A DNA stretch of 64,000 nucleotides from NCBI GenBank assembly GCA_026419785.1, contig JAODTK010003599.1:124001-188000 (forward strand), written 5' to 3'. This DNA is from Sclerodactyla briareus (lineage: Eukaryota > Echinodermata > Holothuroidea > Dendrochirotida > Sclerodactylidae). The position numbers and the translations under genes were made by a program. Of this stretch, positions 1 through 12,600 are shown one piece after another (position 1 is the first letter of the stretch; every line of letters starts with the position of its first letter). The notes below the pieces were generated by a model. That model did no database searches. It had not been told where the DNA came from and saw only the letters and a list, made by a program, of their open reading frames with translations.

Positions 1-492
1 GCGCCCTCGTCGGTCGTGCTACTGTACAAGCTTGCTGGGTGTCCCACCCATGCTTTGCCCACTTTAGTGACCATATCACAAGTTAATACCAAGTATATAT
101 ATATCACGTATTTTCAACACAAATTTCTTTCTTCGAGTCCGTCTATCCTTGGCAAAGTTACTAGATGCGACTGCCACAATGGAAGGTAACAAATCAAATA
201 TGTTTTTAACTTGTATCTCTCTCAGAAATTCAAATCATGTCACGTAAAAATGATATCATTTCACTGGAGGGTGGTTGGGTGAGGTCCTCAGTATCATGAA
301 GGACGTATATACATTTCATTATTTCTGTCAAGATGACAATTTTATTGTGTATAATTCACTTTTGCACGTCATGTCAAGGGTTCTCACAGCATAAATATAG
401 AACTACATATTCTTGAGATTCTATTACAAGCATGATTGCATCACAATTTTTCAAGCTCATATTGGACACGCTTCAAACGATTGCTTGTGCAG
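1..492. other. Intron upstream of the first recognised GFM1 exon
   Basis: I see no exon, initiator ATG with transit peptide, or repeat that can be supported here. It ends in a usable acceptor at 491-492. The 5' exon of GFM1 must lie outside the window or be unrecognisable. Confidence 0.5.
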
Positions 493-600
493 GATGATGT
501 GTCCCGTGCGGAACATCGGATCATGCTCACATTGACTCCGGAAGACACGGTGACGGAGAGGATCCTCTTCTACAGTGGCAGGATAAAAGAAATGCACGAG
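493..600 (+). CDS. GFM1: GFM1 exon, P-loop (G1) of the GTPase domain
   Basis: The exon follows the acceptor ...ttgtgcag and ends at gag|gttaga. It encodes VRNIG, then HIDSGKT (the GTP-phosphate-binding loop), then [16 protein letters not shown]. Compared with the expected codons, about 2 nt are missing after RNIG and 1 nt is missing after the lysine-threonine of the P-loop, so the total loss is in phase but the middle is frameshifted. It is the first exon recognised in the window. Confidence 0.9.
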
Positions 601-3600
601 GTTAGAATGTAACATTTAAAGGTCAGGGACTAGTGGATGTGGAAACTCACCACTTTTTAAGATTGCATCAGATTCAACTTCGCAACTAGCAGAGATGAGA
701 AAGATCGTGTTGATAACCTCAATCTTCACTTTTTTTCGTTCCAAACTCTCTGGTTTTTGTGTTGTCTAAATAAATGTGCCAGTCAAGTTCCATGCACAAG
801 TAATTGGACTACTCATGGGTCAAACCACTGAACGAAAAAAATGAGGTGAAAGCCTAGGATCACTATACAAGAGATGTTTGCTGAAAATGTGGCCGCGAAA
901 ACCCCATAGGACTGTTCCACAGCTACCTCTGGCTCGGACCCGGTGCTGCCATCGGCTGTTGTCCGCGCAGGACTCCTTGCAATTCCCATCAACATCATGG
1001 GGGGGGGGGGGGGGGGGGGAGCGGGTGGTCACTGGCGGAGCTGGTGGAGGTGGTGGAGGGAGGACAGTGGGTGAGGTATACCGGAGGTAGCTGTTGTCGC
1101 CACTCTGAGCTGCCAAGGGCTTGGTATCGGGCCGTAGAGGCATGCTTCGACAGGACCCGCCGGGTGTATTTGCTTCTCTACTGGGTGCTAGGGTGAAGAT
1201 GGCTGGGCCCAGGTAGGTTAGTATCTGTATCAGTAATGACCTGAATGTCGATGTAGGGCTTGCAGTTCCCAAATTGGGTTGTTTACCATCACGATATGAC
1301 AGCAGGTTATGAATGGGGCTCATCTGCATCTTTTCCTGTTGTTCTAACGAGGAGGTCTCCATTTGTAACTCTACCAGTGCCTGTTAGCATTTACCGTAAG
1401 CTTAGCACGACCTTCCTGCAAGTTCTCTACAGAGACTTTCAATGATGTGTCGCATGTTACCAGGCATCTTCTTTCTGATTAGTGAATTTATACTGATGCT
1501 TGAAAAACCACACAGTACTCGAGAGCATTAGAACAGAATTGGTGTGTTTGTACCTGGGGCAACATCCGATATGCAGGTTATTGACTGTTTGTGAATGCGC
1601 TTCACAAAATTGTGTATGTATGAACTTTCAATGCTATGTTGCAATCAAGAATCACCACGTTGTGTAGGTTGTGTTAGATCGGTCATTCTCTACCATTTAC
1701 CTGAAGTTGATTTTGCCGAGTTACTGCAGTGTTTGCCTAACTCATGTATGAGTGTGACAGATTCAAATTACCACTTGGGTGCTGTCGCAGTTTCTTAATC
1801 CATTCTGAGAAATGGTCCAACTGATAAATGGACAGCTACTGTAGCTCAACAAGGTCTTGTTCGTCTGTTATGCTCGACTGCCTCCAGGGTGTGTAAAGAG
1901 AGCCCTCTAGTTTCTTGTTCTATTCTGTCTCCTGTAGGTGAGGGGCAAGGACAATGTTGGAGCTCGGTGGACCCATGGAGTTGGAGCGACAGAGAGGGAT
2001 CACCATCCAATCAGCCGCGACCTTCATCAACTGGAAAGACAATAATATCAACATAATAGACACACCAGGTACAGTAGTGGCCTCTACAGTGTACCAGTCT
2101 TGGCATGAAAGGTTGCATGCATGGCCTTCAGCAATTTTCCCTCAAACTGACAGTGGAAAAGTGGATTCATGTCTGGACCATGCACACAAGATATTCAGTT
2201 CAAGTATTCTGCCTTATTTCAATAACTATCATTCATTTTATTAGAAGCATACTGCACGATCGCACTGGATCGACTTGGATACAGTAGAGGTTATATCGTG
2301 AGAATGGACAAAACTATTCGTATACCTATTTCATTCTAATAGAAGCCATGCCTAAAAGAAGCCCAATGGAATTTCGCCAGATTCATGATTTTTGGAACCC
2401 TAATAGAGGCACACTTTCAAACTGGCGAACACTAAAATTGTACACTGACAAAATACTTTTGGTAGGAAATTAATGCAAGGTGTGATGCTGGAAGTTGGCG
2501 GCAAGGGGTCAGCCAGAAGCCTAGAAAAAGTTTTGTCAGCAAACCCTCATCGTGGGGAGAGGGGGGGGGGGGGGAGGACACGCCGCAAAACGGCACTCCA
2601 AGCATTAAAGATCTACAGGCTAGTTCAGAATCGCTTTACAAAAATTGCATTAGTATTTGTACAACAGTTTATCACTTTTGGACTGATTTCGCTACACATG
2701 GTTGTACGTAAGATGACTGAATTGAAGGTAATTCAGCACTCCAAGCTAGACTTCTGTGGTATCTGTAGTAACGTACCATCACTCAACACGTGTGCCAGTT
2801 CCGCCAGACGGCGGTCCCAATAAAACGCTCATGTTCCCGAGATTGCCCTCCCGCAGTGCCCGTCAATCAGAATGAATACGGTAGGTCTAAACCCAGAACA
2901 ATATTCCTATGTGGCGTTACTGGCCTTCAAGTTTGGTCCACTGTGCAGAGAAATTAGGGGCAATCCTCAATGAGGCATTATGTCACAGTCTCTTGAGCAT
3001 CACAGATAATGATGTATGTGCATTTTCATTGTGTTGAGGAGGTCAACATTCTGCAGAAGCTCTGTTGCTCTGTTTCCTCTTCCATATAATTTCCACAAAT
3101 TTCTTGTTCTGCATCAGACCATTCTCTTTGCCACTTCTCCCTCCCCTTCATTCCGCAATTTTCACGAGATACAGTACAATAGATGTGTCTAATTTTCATA
3201 ACAGATTGGTCTGGAGTTTTTATATTCACAATGTACTAAACTTCCGAAATCATGATAACCAAAATGTGTTCCTCGGTCCATTTTTTGATGAATGGGTGGT
3301 ACTCTGGTTGTTATTCAATGTGAATTGAAATGCTCTTGGATCATAACACAGGTGAAGTTTTGATTGACCTTTGGCAGCTTATGACTCTAGGGACTTTCAC
3401 TAGAATTTGTAGAGGACTTGTGAATCCATCAGGGGCGACCGGAGTCGTGTACTAACACCCATGACGAAGATTTCAAGATTTAAATGCGTCTCTCGTACAT
3501 TCCCTGCCTCTTTCAGGACACGTGGATTTTACTGTGGAGGTCGAGAGGGCACTGAGGGTACTGATGGGTGCAGTCTTGGTGCTCTGCGCCGTGGGCGGGG

Positions 3601-6600
3601 TACAGAGTCAGACACTGACGGTCAACAGACAAAGAAGAGATACCAAGTACCATGCATTGCCTTCATCAACAAGTTAGATAGGTCAGTCAGGGAATGTACC
3701 AGTGAGTGTTGAAATTGGGTTGAGTTGAGAGAATTCTGTGGGTGTTAGTTGGTGCAGTCTCAGTCCTTGGTCCTGAGTCAGACACAGAGATACCAAGTAC
3801 CATGCATTGCCTTCATCAACAAGTTAGATAGGTTAGTCAGGGAATGTACCAGTGAGTGTTGAAATTGGGTTGAGTTGAGAGAATTCTGTGGGTGTTAGTT
3901 GGTGCAGTCTCGGTTCTTGGTCCTGAGTCAGACACAGAGATACCAAGTACCATGCATTGCCTTCATCAACAAGTTAGATAGGTTAGTCAGGGAATGTACC
4001 CAGTGAGTGTTGAAATTGGGTTGAGTTGAGAGAATTCTGTGGGTGTTAGTTGGTGCAGTCTCAGTCCTTGGTCCTGAGTCAGACACAGAGATACCAAGTA
4101 CCATGCATTGCCTCCATCAACAAGTTAGATAGGTTAGGTAGGGAATGTACCCAGTGAGTGTTGAAATTGGGTTGAGTTGAGAGAATTCTGTGGGTCTTGG
4201 TCCTGAGTCAGACAGAGATACCATGTACCATGCATTGCCTTCATCAAGAAGGTAGATTGGTTAGTCAGGGAATGTACCAGTGAGTGTTGAAATTGGGTTG
4301 AGTTGAGAGAACTCTGTTGGTCTTGTCCTGAGTCAGACACAGAGATACCAAGTACCATGCATTGCCTCCATCAACAAGTTAAATAGGTTAGTCAGGGAAT
4401 GTACCAGTGAGTGTTGAAATTGGGTTGAGTTGAGAGAATTCTGTGGGTGTTAGTGGTGCAGTCTCAGTCCTTGGTCCTGAGTCAGACACAGAGATACCAA
4501 GTACCATGCATTGCCTTCATCAACAAGTAGATAGGTTAGTCAGGGAATGTACCCAGTGAGTGTTGAAATTGGGTTGAGTTGAGAGAATTCTGTGGGTCTT
4601 GGTCTGAGTCAGACAGAGATACCATGTACCATGCATTGCCTTCATCAAGAAGGTAGATTGGTTAGTCAGGGAATGTACCCAATAAGTGTTGAAATTGGGC
4701 TGAGTTGAGAGAACTCTGTTGGTCTTGGTCCTGAGTCAGACACTGAGATACCAAGTATCATTGGCATCGGCTCCATAAACAAGTTAGGTTGAGTAGGTAG
4801 TCAGGGAATGTACCCAATAAGTGTTGAAATTGGGTTGAGTTGAGAGAACTCTGTGGGTGTTACTTGGTGCAGTCTCAGTCCTTGGTCCTGAGTCAGACAC
4901 AGAGATACCAAGTACCATGCATTGCCTCCATCAACAAGTTAGATAGTTAGATAGGTTAGGTAGGGAGTGTACCCAGTGAGTGTTAAAATTGGGTTGAGTT
5001 GAGAGAACTCTGTGGGTGTTTGGGTGTTTGTTGGTGCAGTCTCAGTCCTTGGTCCTGAGTCAGACACAGAGATACCAAGTACCATGCATTGCCCCCATCA
5101 AGAAGGTTGATAGGTTAGTCAGGGAATCTCGCTACACTAGCGAGTGTTAAACGATTCGGTTGATTAGCTCTGTGGGTCTTAGATGGTGCAGTCTTGGGTC
5201 TTCTGTGCCAGTGCTGGAGACGAGTCTTCTCAGTCTGAGTTGATTCATGGCTCCAAGTCTGAGTCACAGTGTCCAAGTCCGAGTCCTGAGTCCTCGAGTC
5301 CTTATGCAAATTTGACCTGTACTTTTTTAACAAATTCAAGGCATAATTTAACAACTGCTGTATTGCTTGCTATATACCAGGCATTGTTGAAATGCAGCAG
5401 CTACTGATTAACAATGTATTGAAATAACAATGACAGGTGCCGATTATCCAAGGTCCAATGGTTTTGCTCTGATAGCTGAGATGCAAAGGGCATTGACTAT
5501 ACTTCGGGTGCAACACAAATGGGAATTGTCTTGTAGGCCTGGACTCCCGTGAAGCGTACAGGAACATTTCAACGAAAAAATATAACTAACATACAAATTC
5601 GAAATTTTAAATTTGTAAAACATCGATTGCCATGCTTACGAGCATTGATGTGCTGTACTGAGTCAGGCACTGAGATGTCAAGTAACATGCATTGTCTTTA
5701 TCACAAGTTTACAGTCTTAGTCAGGTAATGAATTCTAATCCAACATTAATGATTGATTTTATGTGTAATAGGGTATTGGATGGTGCGGGTGGTGGACAGA
5801 GTCAGACACTGACGGTTGAAACCATTGAAAAGATACCAATTGCCATGCGATCATTGCCTTCGTCAACAGGTTAGTCAGGTTCTATTTCAATTGTCCGTCA
5901 GTGAACTTCAGGATAAGGACCCAAAATGGCCTTTGCATGCAGTCTTTGAGTGTAGAATAAAATTGAAATACCAATTTGTCAAGTCCCCAGCAGCTAATAA
6001 GATTGAGTCTACATGTCATAGAAGGTTGGTCAGGGTTTATTCACTCCTCTGTCTATGTTATACTTGCACAATACCCTCCCCTTTTTACTCATTAGTCCCC
6101 TTCTGGCGATTTTTCTTTCTAAACCTATGCAATCTGGCCACCTCTGGCCCACCACCATATCCTCCTCTATTGCTAGAATCCATGCATTGAACGTCTCATG
6201 TTGGTAACAGAATTCGTAGTTCTAATAGGCTGAATGGAGGGGGCTTTGTGTAAGTATAACATAGGCAGTCGTGGCTAGCAGACCCGAAGTCAACTTGTGC
6301 ATGTTCAGAGGTCAATGTCACCATGTTTTCTTCTGAATAGCATGAAGCCTGTTGTTTTTTGGGGTAGTTCACTCAACCTGAATTGAGTAATTTTGAGAAT
6401 CCTAAAAGAATTAGCATTGAACCAATCGTATCTCTGCAGGTTTTTCATAAAATTTTGATACCATTTTTCTCACAGGATGAATGCCAACCCTAACCGGGTT
6501 TTGTCCCAGATGAGGGCCAAGCTGAGCCACAATGCTGCCTTCTTACAGATACCCATCGGGCTGGAAGTCTGACATGAAGGGAGTGGTCGATGTTATACAG

Positions 6601-9600
6601 AGGAGAGCCCTCTACTTTGCGGGAAATTTGGGTGAGTGTCCAGTGATGGGTGCACATGTACCGTATAGGTCTTTGAGACCTTTGTACCACCCCGCATACC
6701 ACCCAGTGTACCACTGCTGGTAGGCGTACCACAGGTTGGGGAACCCCTGTTATATGGCATCTAATCAAAACGCATCAAAGGTAGATAGTTCAAAGCATTC
6801 CTAGACTGGTCAGCTTTTCTGTGTGTGCTGATTAGACTGATCATTGGGTTTATTTCCTTTGTTACAATCGTTGGGAATGAATTTTTGTCCTGTGCAGTAT
6901 CATAGCTGGTGAAGACTGTCAGTCACTCGAAAGGTAATAAAAATTTTTTGACTAGTTATTGAATTTTGCTTTCTGTTTAACTGGACTTGTATAAAAAACT
7001 GGAGACTACAATTTCTCGACTCAGAAATCTGAGTCTTTTTTTTTTTCATTCTTCATCAGCACTTCCCTATTTTTTTACAGTACAAAAGGCTAAATTTTAA
7101 ATTGCCATGTCTCTCAAACAGTGAGCCTGGTCTAAATTATTTGCTGTCAAATATGAAGCTGGCCTCACCCAAACAGGCAGAGTGTCCGTGAGGATGCCGT
7201 ACCACCAGATATGGTTTCAGAAATGGAGGATAGGCGGCAGGAGCTCATAGGTATGTTTTGATGTTTTTTTATATATTTTTGTTAGAGATTCCATATATGT
7301 CCCCTGTGTTGTATAGACACCTCTTCAAGTTTTTAGCTCAAACCAGCTATGCTGGTGAGCTATTGTGATGCCCATGTCATTCTATCAATCTATTTATCTA
7401 TCTATCCTCCTATCTATCCAGTCTGTAAACTTTTGCTCTTGGGCCCACAAAATGTTCAGCTTTGATGAAAAACTCGACCAGACTTGGTGACAATGTTTAT
7501 TGACTGATTGTCACTTTGACCACCTGAAGGTCAAGGTCACATGGTATTAAAGGGGCACAATAGGCCAATAAGTTGAAAACTGCAAAACGCTACTGTCCTA
7601 CAATTTTGGTGCACAGTGCTGTGATGTTCAGTCATAACGATGATCTATCAGCTGTACCTTCGGGGTGTTCAGGAATTTTGGGCTTTGGGCCCTTGGGCCA
7701 TTATTTGAAATACTGCAAAATCTTGTATCTCCTGCAAATTAGTTGCACAGTGCTAATGTTGGTCATTATGACGGTCCAATAGACGTACCTTTGGGGTGTT
7801 GAGTATTTTTTGTTCCAAGGTCCGACTGGTCCTGAGGGCCCATTTTATGATATTTCACACAATGGTGCTTGAAATGCATCTCCTCCACACAAGCTTCAAT
7901 TAATTTCTTCAAGTTACATGTAATGGTCCTTTGATAGAGGGTTGGCAATTGGGTTGTTCAGGAATTTTGGGCTTTGGGCCCTTGGGCCATTATTTGAAAT
8001 ACTGCAAAATCTTGTATCTCCTACAAATCCAGCTGCACCAAGCTGATTTTCGGTCCTAATGTTGGTCTAATAGCTGTACCTTCAGGGTGCCCTGGGATTT
8101 GGGACCCACGGCCCAGTGTGGGCCCGAGGGCCCATCATGTGGATTCACACAAAATGCTTCTCCTCTTACAAGTTTTGGTGACACAAGATGACATTATGTC
8201 ATAATGATGGTCTAACAGACGTACCTTCGGGGTGTTCAGGAATTTTTTGGGGACCAAGGTCCCCCTCCCACTTGGGCCTCAGGGCCCATTTCATGAAGTT
8301 TCACACATTGGTACTTGAAATGCATCTTTCGTATGTTCCAATTGATTTTCTTTAATGTTCATGCAATGTTCCTCAGTTTGTGGTCCCTCGGGTGTTTGCG
8401 AAATTCTGGCTGAAGGCTCAATGTTGGCACTAGGGCCCATCATGTATCATGCGAAATGCTTCTACAAATTTGATGCACAGGTCAGTGCTGATGTTCAGTC
8501 ATAATGACAGTCTAATAGCCAATCTTCAGGGTTCTCAGGAATTTTCAACTTGAGGCCCATTTGGGCCTGAGGGCGGCCATTCATGTGCAATCACGCAAAT
8601 GGTTAGTCCTGCAAAAATACACCCAAAGCGAATATAAAACAGATGTGAAATTATACTCTCGTAAGCACCATCCTGAAATTTGCAAGCGCCCTGAGTGCTA
8701 GACAAATGAAAATGTATGTTCCTTGAGTGCGTCAGTTTCACCATGTTAGCACCAGTTAAATCAGGCAATGTGTGAAATATTGCAGAGAAAATTAAGAAAT
8801 GCATCTGCACATAATCATTGGTCTCTTTGTAATGAAATATTTGGTACATTTATCCGGTTTGAGGCTACAACAGCCACCATTGGTGCTGCAAGTTTTTTTA
8901 ATTTCTTAGTTGCCGGCACAGAGGACCAGACCTATTTTTTGATGCCCAGCAAGGGTGCAGACCTGGATCAGTACCTTAAAGGGATATTCCAGCCAAAAAT
9001 ATTTAAATGGCATATGATTGTGCATTAAGAATTATGCCAATCAAACTTTATATCATGTTCATAGGCATGTTCGGTTATAAAAGTTATGATTTTTCAAATT
9101 AACAAATAATCACTGCTAATTTGGCAATTTTGCAAATTGGCAACATTTGATGACGTCCATATCTACCAATCTGAGAGAAAATGTAAAGAAATATTTCTTT
9201 GTCCTTATATTGGTAGATCCTGACACACAAAAGTTTGCCAGTTTGGCCGAAATCAGCAAATTATATGAAATTTGAGGAAGCCATATCTTCCCAACCGGAC
9301 ATGCTATGAACCTGGAACAAAGTGATATTTGAATGTGACTTTTTATTCTCTTTAACATTGTAACATCAAGAAGATATGATTTGGCTGAAATTTCCCTTAA
9401 TGTCTGTTGCGAATCCTCCACCAGGTACGGGAATGGCCCTTTGGCCATACCCTAATGTGCGGGTGGGGTTAATCACACGCTGATAGCAACTTGCAAATTG
9501 CTCAGCCCTATTCTGTCCCTGCTCTAATTCCTTGTGCTGAGCGACCAGCAAGAAGGCACCATGCTTAAAGTCTCTGGTATGAACCCCGACCAGGTTTGAT

Positions 9601-12600
9601 CCCGGTCTCCTGGATGGAATGACGATGCTCTACCAATTGTGCCAACCACTTGGTTAATTAGCTAATAATGGGCAAGCAAATTATTCCTTATTCCTGGAGG
9701 GTTTATTTTCTCTTCATAAGTGAATGATGCCAGCAGTTAACAGATTTCAAGATGTATTTCTTTAAGCTACCACCCCCTATTATAACCCTCATAGACGCAT
9801 CTGGTGCTGATGAACATTACACTTGAATATTCAACAGATCTGAAAAGAGTCTTACTCTTGGGTAGTGTGGCAAGAGTTGAAGGGAGCTCGCATACTAGAA
9901 ACTTGGCATTATTTCAAAACTAGTTTGAAGTAGACAGATACATGACATGCCAATACCGGTGTGTCTTGGTTCCTTTTATTCCCCCAATAAAATAAGTAGA
10001 GTACACCATGACCATAATCAACAACCAGCCTGCCGAAGGTACCAAGACCAACTTGAACTGTACAGCTGTCGTTACTCTAAAAACAAATAACTCAAAGCAA
10101 TCATAAACTGATGTTCAGCCTGAATATTTGGATCATACACCCTGCTTACATTGTACTGTATGCCTTAGAACCCACAGAAGAAGCTTTCAAAGCATTAAAT
10201 ACAGTCACACAGATTGCAGCGCTTCCCTGTCTAGATTACATCCCACTCCTTTGACATATATTGTAAAAAGGATACCTCCCATCGGGAGGTCGAGAGACAA
10301 TTCTGTTTTGATTATTTCCAAAACCACCACCTTTCAATTAAGGTGTTGACCCCCTCTCACACTTTCTTGTTTAGAATACCTTTCTTTCTTTCTTGATTAA
10401 TTTGTCTTTCAAGTTTTGGAATTAGTGGGAATGTATCCTCGGTCTCTTAATAGCTATGGAGACGTTTGGTTTTACCTGCTACTGTTCTTGAAACCCAAGT
10501 GGTCACATTGGCTGTTGAATTGAATATTTATGTGTAATGTCTGACTGTTCAGATCCGTTGAATATTCATGTTAAGCTCCTAGATGCTGTATAAATGCATA
10601 CATTAGGATGCTAGCTCCTCCCAACTATTGCCACACTACTCAAAAGTCAGACTGTTCAAATCTGTTGAATATTCATGTGTGATGTTTGACAGGTCCTAGA
10701 TGTTGTATAAATGCATACATTAGGATGCTAGCTCCTCCCAACTATTGCCACACTACTCAAAAGTCAGACTGTTCAAATCTCTTGAATATTCATGTGTGAT
10801 GTTTGACAGGTCCTAGATGTTGTATAAATGCATACATTAGAATGCTATCTCCTCCCAACTATTGCCACACTACTAAAAAATCAGACTTTGTTCAGATCTG
10901 TTGAATATTCAAGTTTTAATGTTCGACAGCTCCCTGGACGTTGTTATAATGTACACATAGATTTGTTGTTCAACATCATGTGATTAACAAGTCAAGTGAT
11001 ATTCCACATAACAGCCATGTGATGCTTCATTTCATTCTCTCCCAGAATGTGTTGCTAACAAGGATGATGAGATTGGAGATCTGTTCCTTCAAGAGGTCGA
11101 GCCATCAGTCGACCAATTGAAGGTATTTGCCTCTAGTAATCTATGCATTCCTGCATGTGTGTCTGTCAGAGTGTGTGTATGTAGGTGTGTTGTGTGTATA
11201 TGTTGTGTACACTTGATTGTCTGTCAAACACTCTCAAGTTGGGAAAATAAACACTGACACATTGTTCTGATGTTGTACTTGAGTAAATATTGTTTTTGGT
11301 GGTGGTGCCGATCTAATTATATATTCTGAGTGGACGGGGCTTGAGAGACTCTTTGAGTGTGAATATTTTGACAACCATATTATTGTTCAATTTTTCCTGA
11401 ACATGTTTCGGTGACGTCAGGAGTATTGTGCCGTTTTTTGCTGTTGGTGCTAATGAGAGGCAACCCAGTCAATAATTAGACATTTGCAGGCGACGTTATA
11501 CCCCCACAGAAATGGCCTTTGTGGGCCTCGTTTGAAGGAAGCACATTCAATTTTATGTCTATTTGACCTCTGGTGACTTTGGAATGCCCTACCTGGGTTT
11601 TGAGGACAACTGTCGTCCTCAATTTCCAAGTTTTGTTCAAATCAACAAGGTTAGAAAAATCACAAATAAATTGCAAGGATAGGGATAGGGAATCACTGTC
11701 ATGTTTTCGGGACCAATTTTTGTCCCCAATCACCAAGTTTCATGTAAATTGGACTAACTCTGTATTTTCACAAAGAAAAACCCACACCCTTGAAATCACT
11801 GTCATGTTTTCGGGACCATTTTTCGTCCCCACCTATCAAGTTTCATGTGAAACGGACTAACTCTGTATTTTCATGTAAAACCTGCAAATAGAGGCAGCAG
11901 ACATTCAGCGATGCCCACTTTCGAACTCATCCAAGATTTCACTAGGATGGACATTCGTTTCAGATGGAGCGTTAAAGAGTTATTGCGCTAACGCCTAAAG
12001 TTTCCGGCGGCGAGACGGCGGCTACACCCCTGAAACCATAATATCCCTCAACACTTAAAAATGTTGCGGGGATAAAACAATGAGAGGTGGGTCTTGGGAG
12101 CTGAATCCTCACATGCCAATATTTCAACAATCGTATGAGCATGTTCTAGATCCGTTCACGTGAGGATCTATCCCCTGATTGGACACACTGAATAATTTTT
12201 GGAATTTCAAAACTTATATTTGGGTTGTTGTGATGTTTCTCTGTTTAGGCGGCCATCCGGAGGACTACTTTGAGCAGAACCTTTGTACCAGTCTTAGTTG
12301 GGACTGCTTTGAAGAACAAAGGTGTACAGGTTGTTACGATCACGATATCTTCCCAACAATTCCTATACCATTTTGTGTATCACCTTGATTCCACCAATGT
12401 TCGACTACCTGCTGAGAGATAATCCAAACTGAGCTACTTGATGTACTATTAATTATCAACATACATACTTATAATGTATGCATGTGTGTTTTGTATTCAT
12501 TTTCTACATAAATGTGGGTTGGGATAGGTGGGGGGGGGGGGGGGAGGTAACTAGGTCAGAGATGTGTCTTAGAAGAGTACTGGGGTAAAAATCATTCACG

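Noticed and set aside
820-1362. 180-codon minus-strand proline-rich frame
   Set aside because: It runs through the poly-G/GGT tract and has no recognisable domain. It lies in a GFM1 intron.
3682-5130. Extra functional exons in the tandem array
   Set aside because: The copies lack a convincing acceptor with a polypyrimidine tract and have lost the middle of the exon, so I list them as repeats rather than exons.
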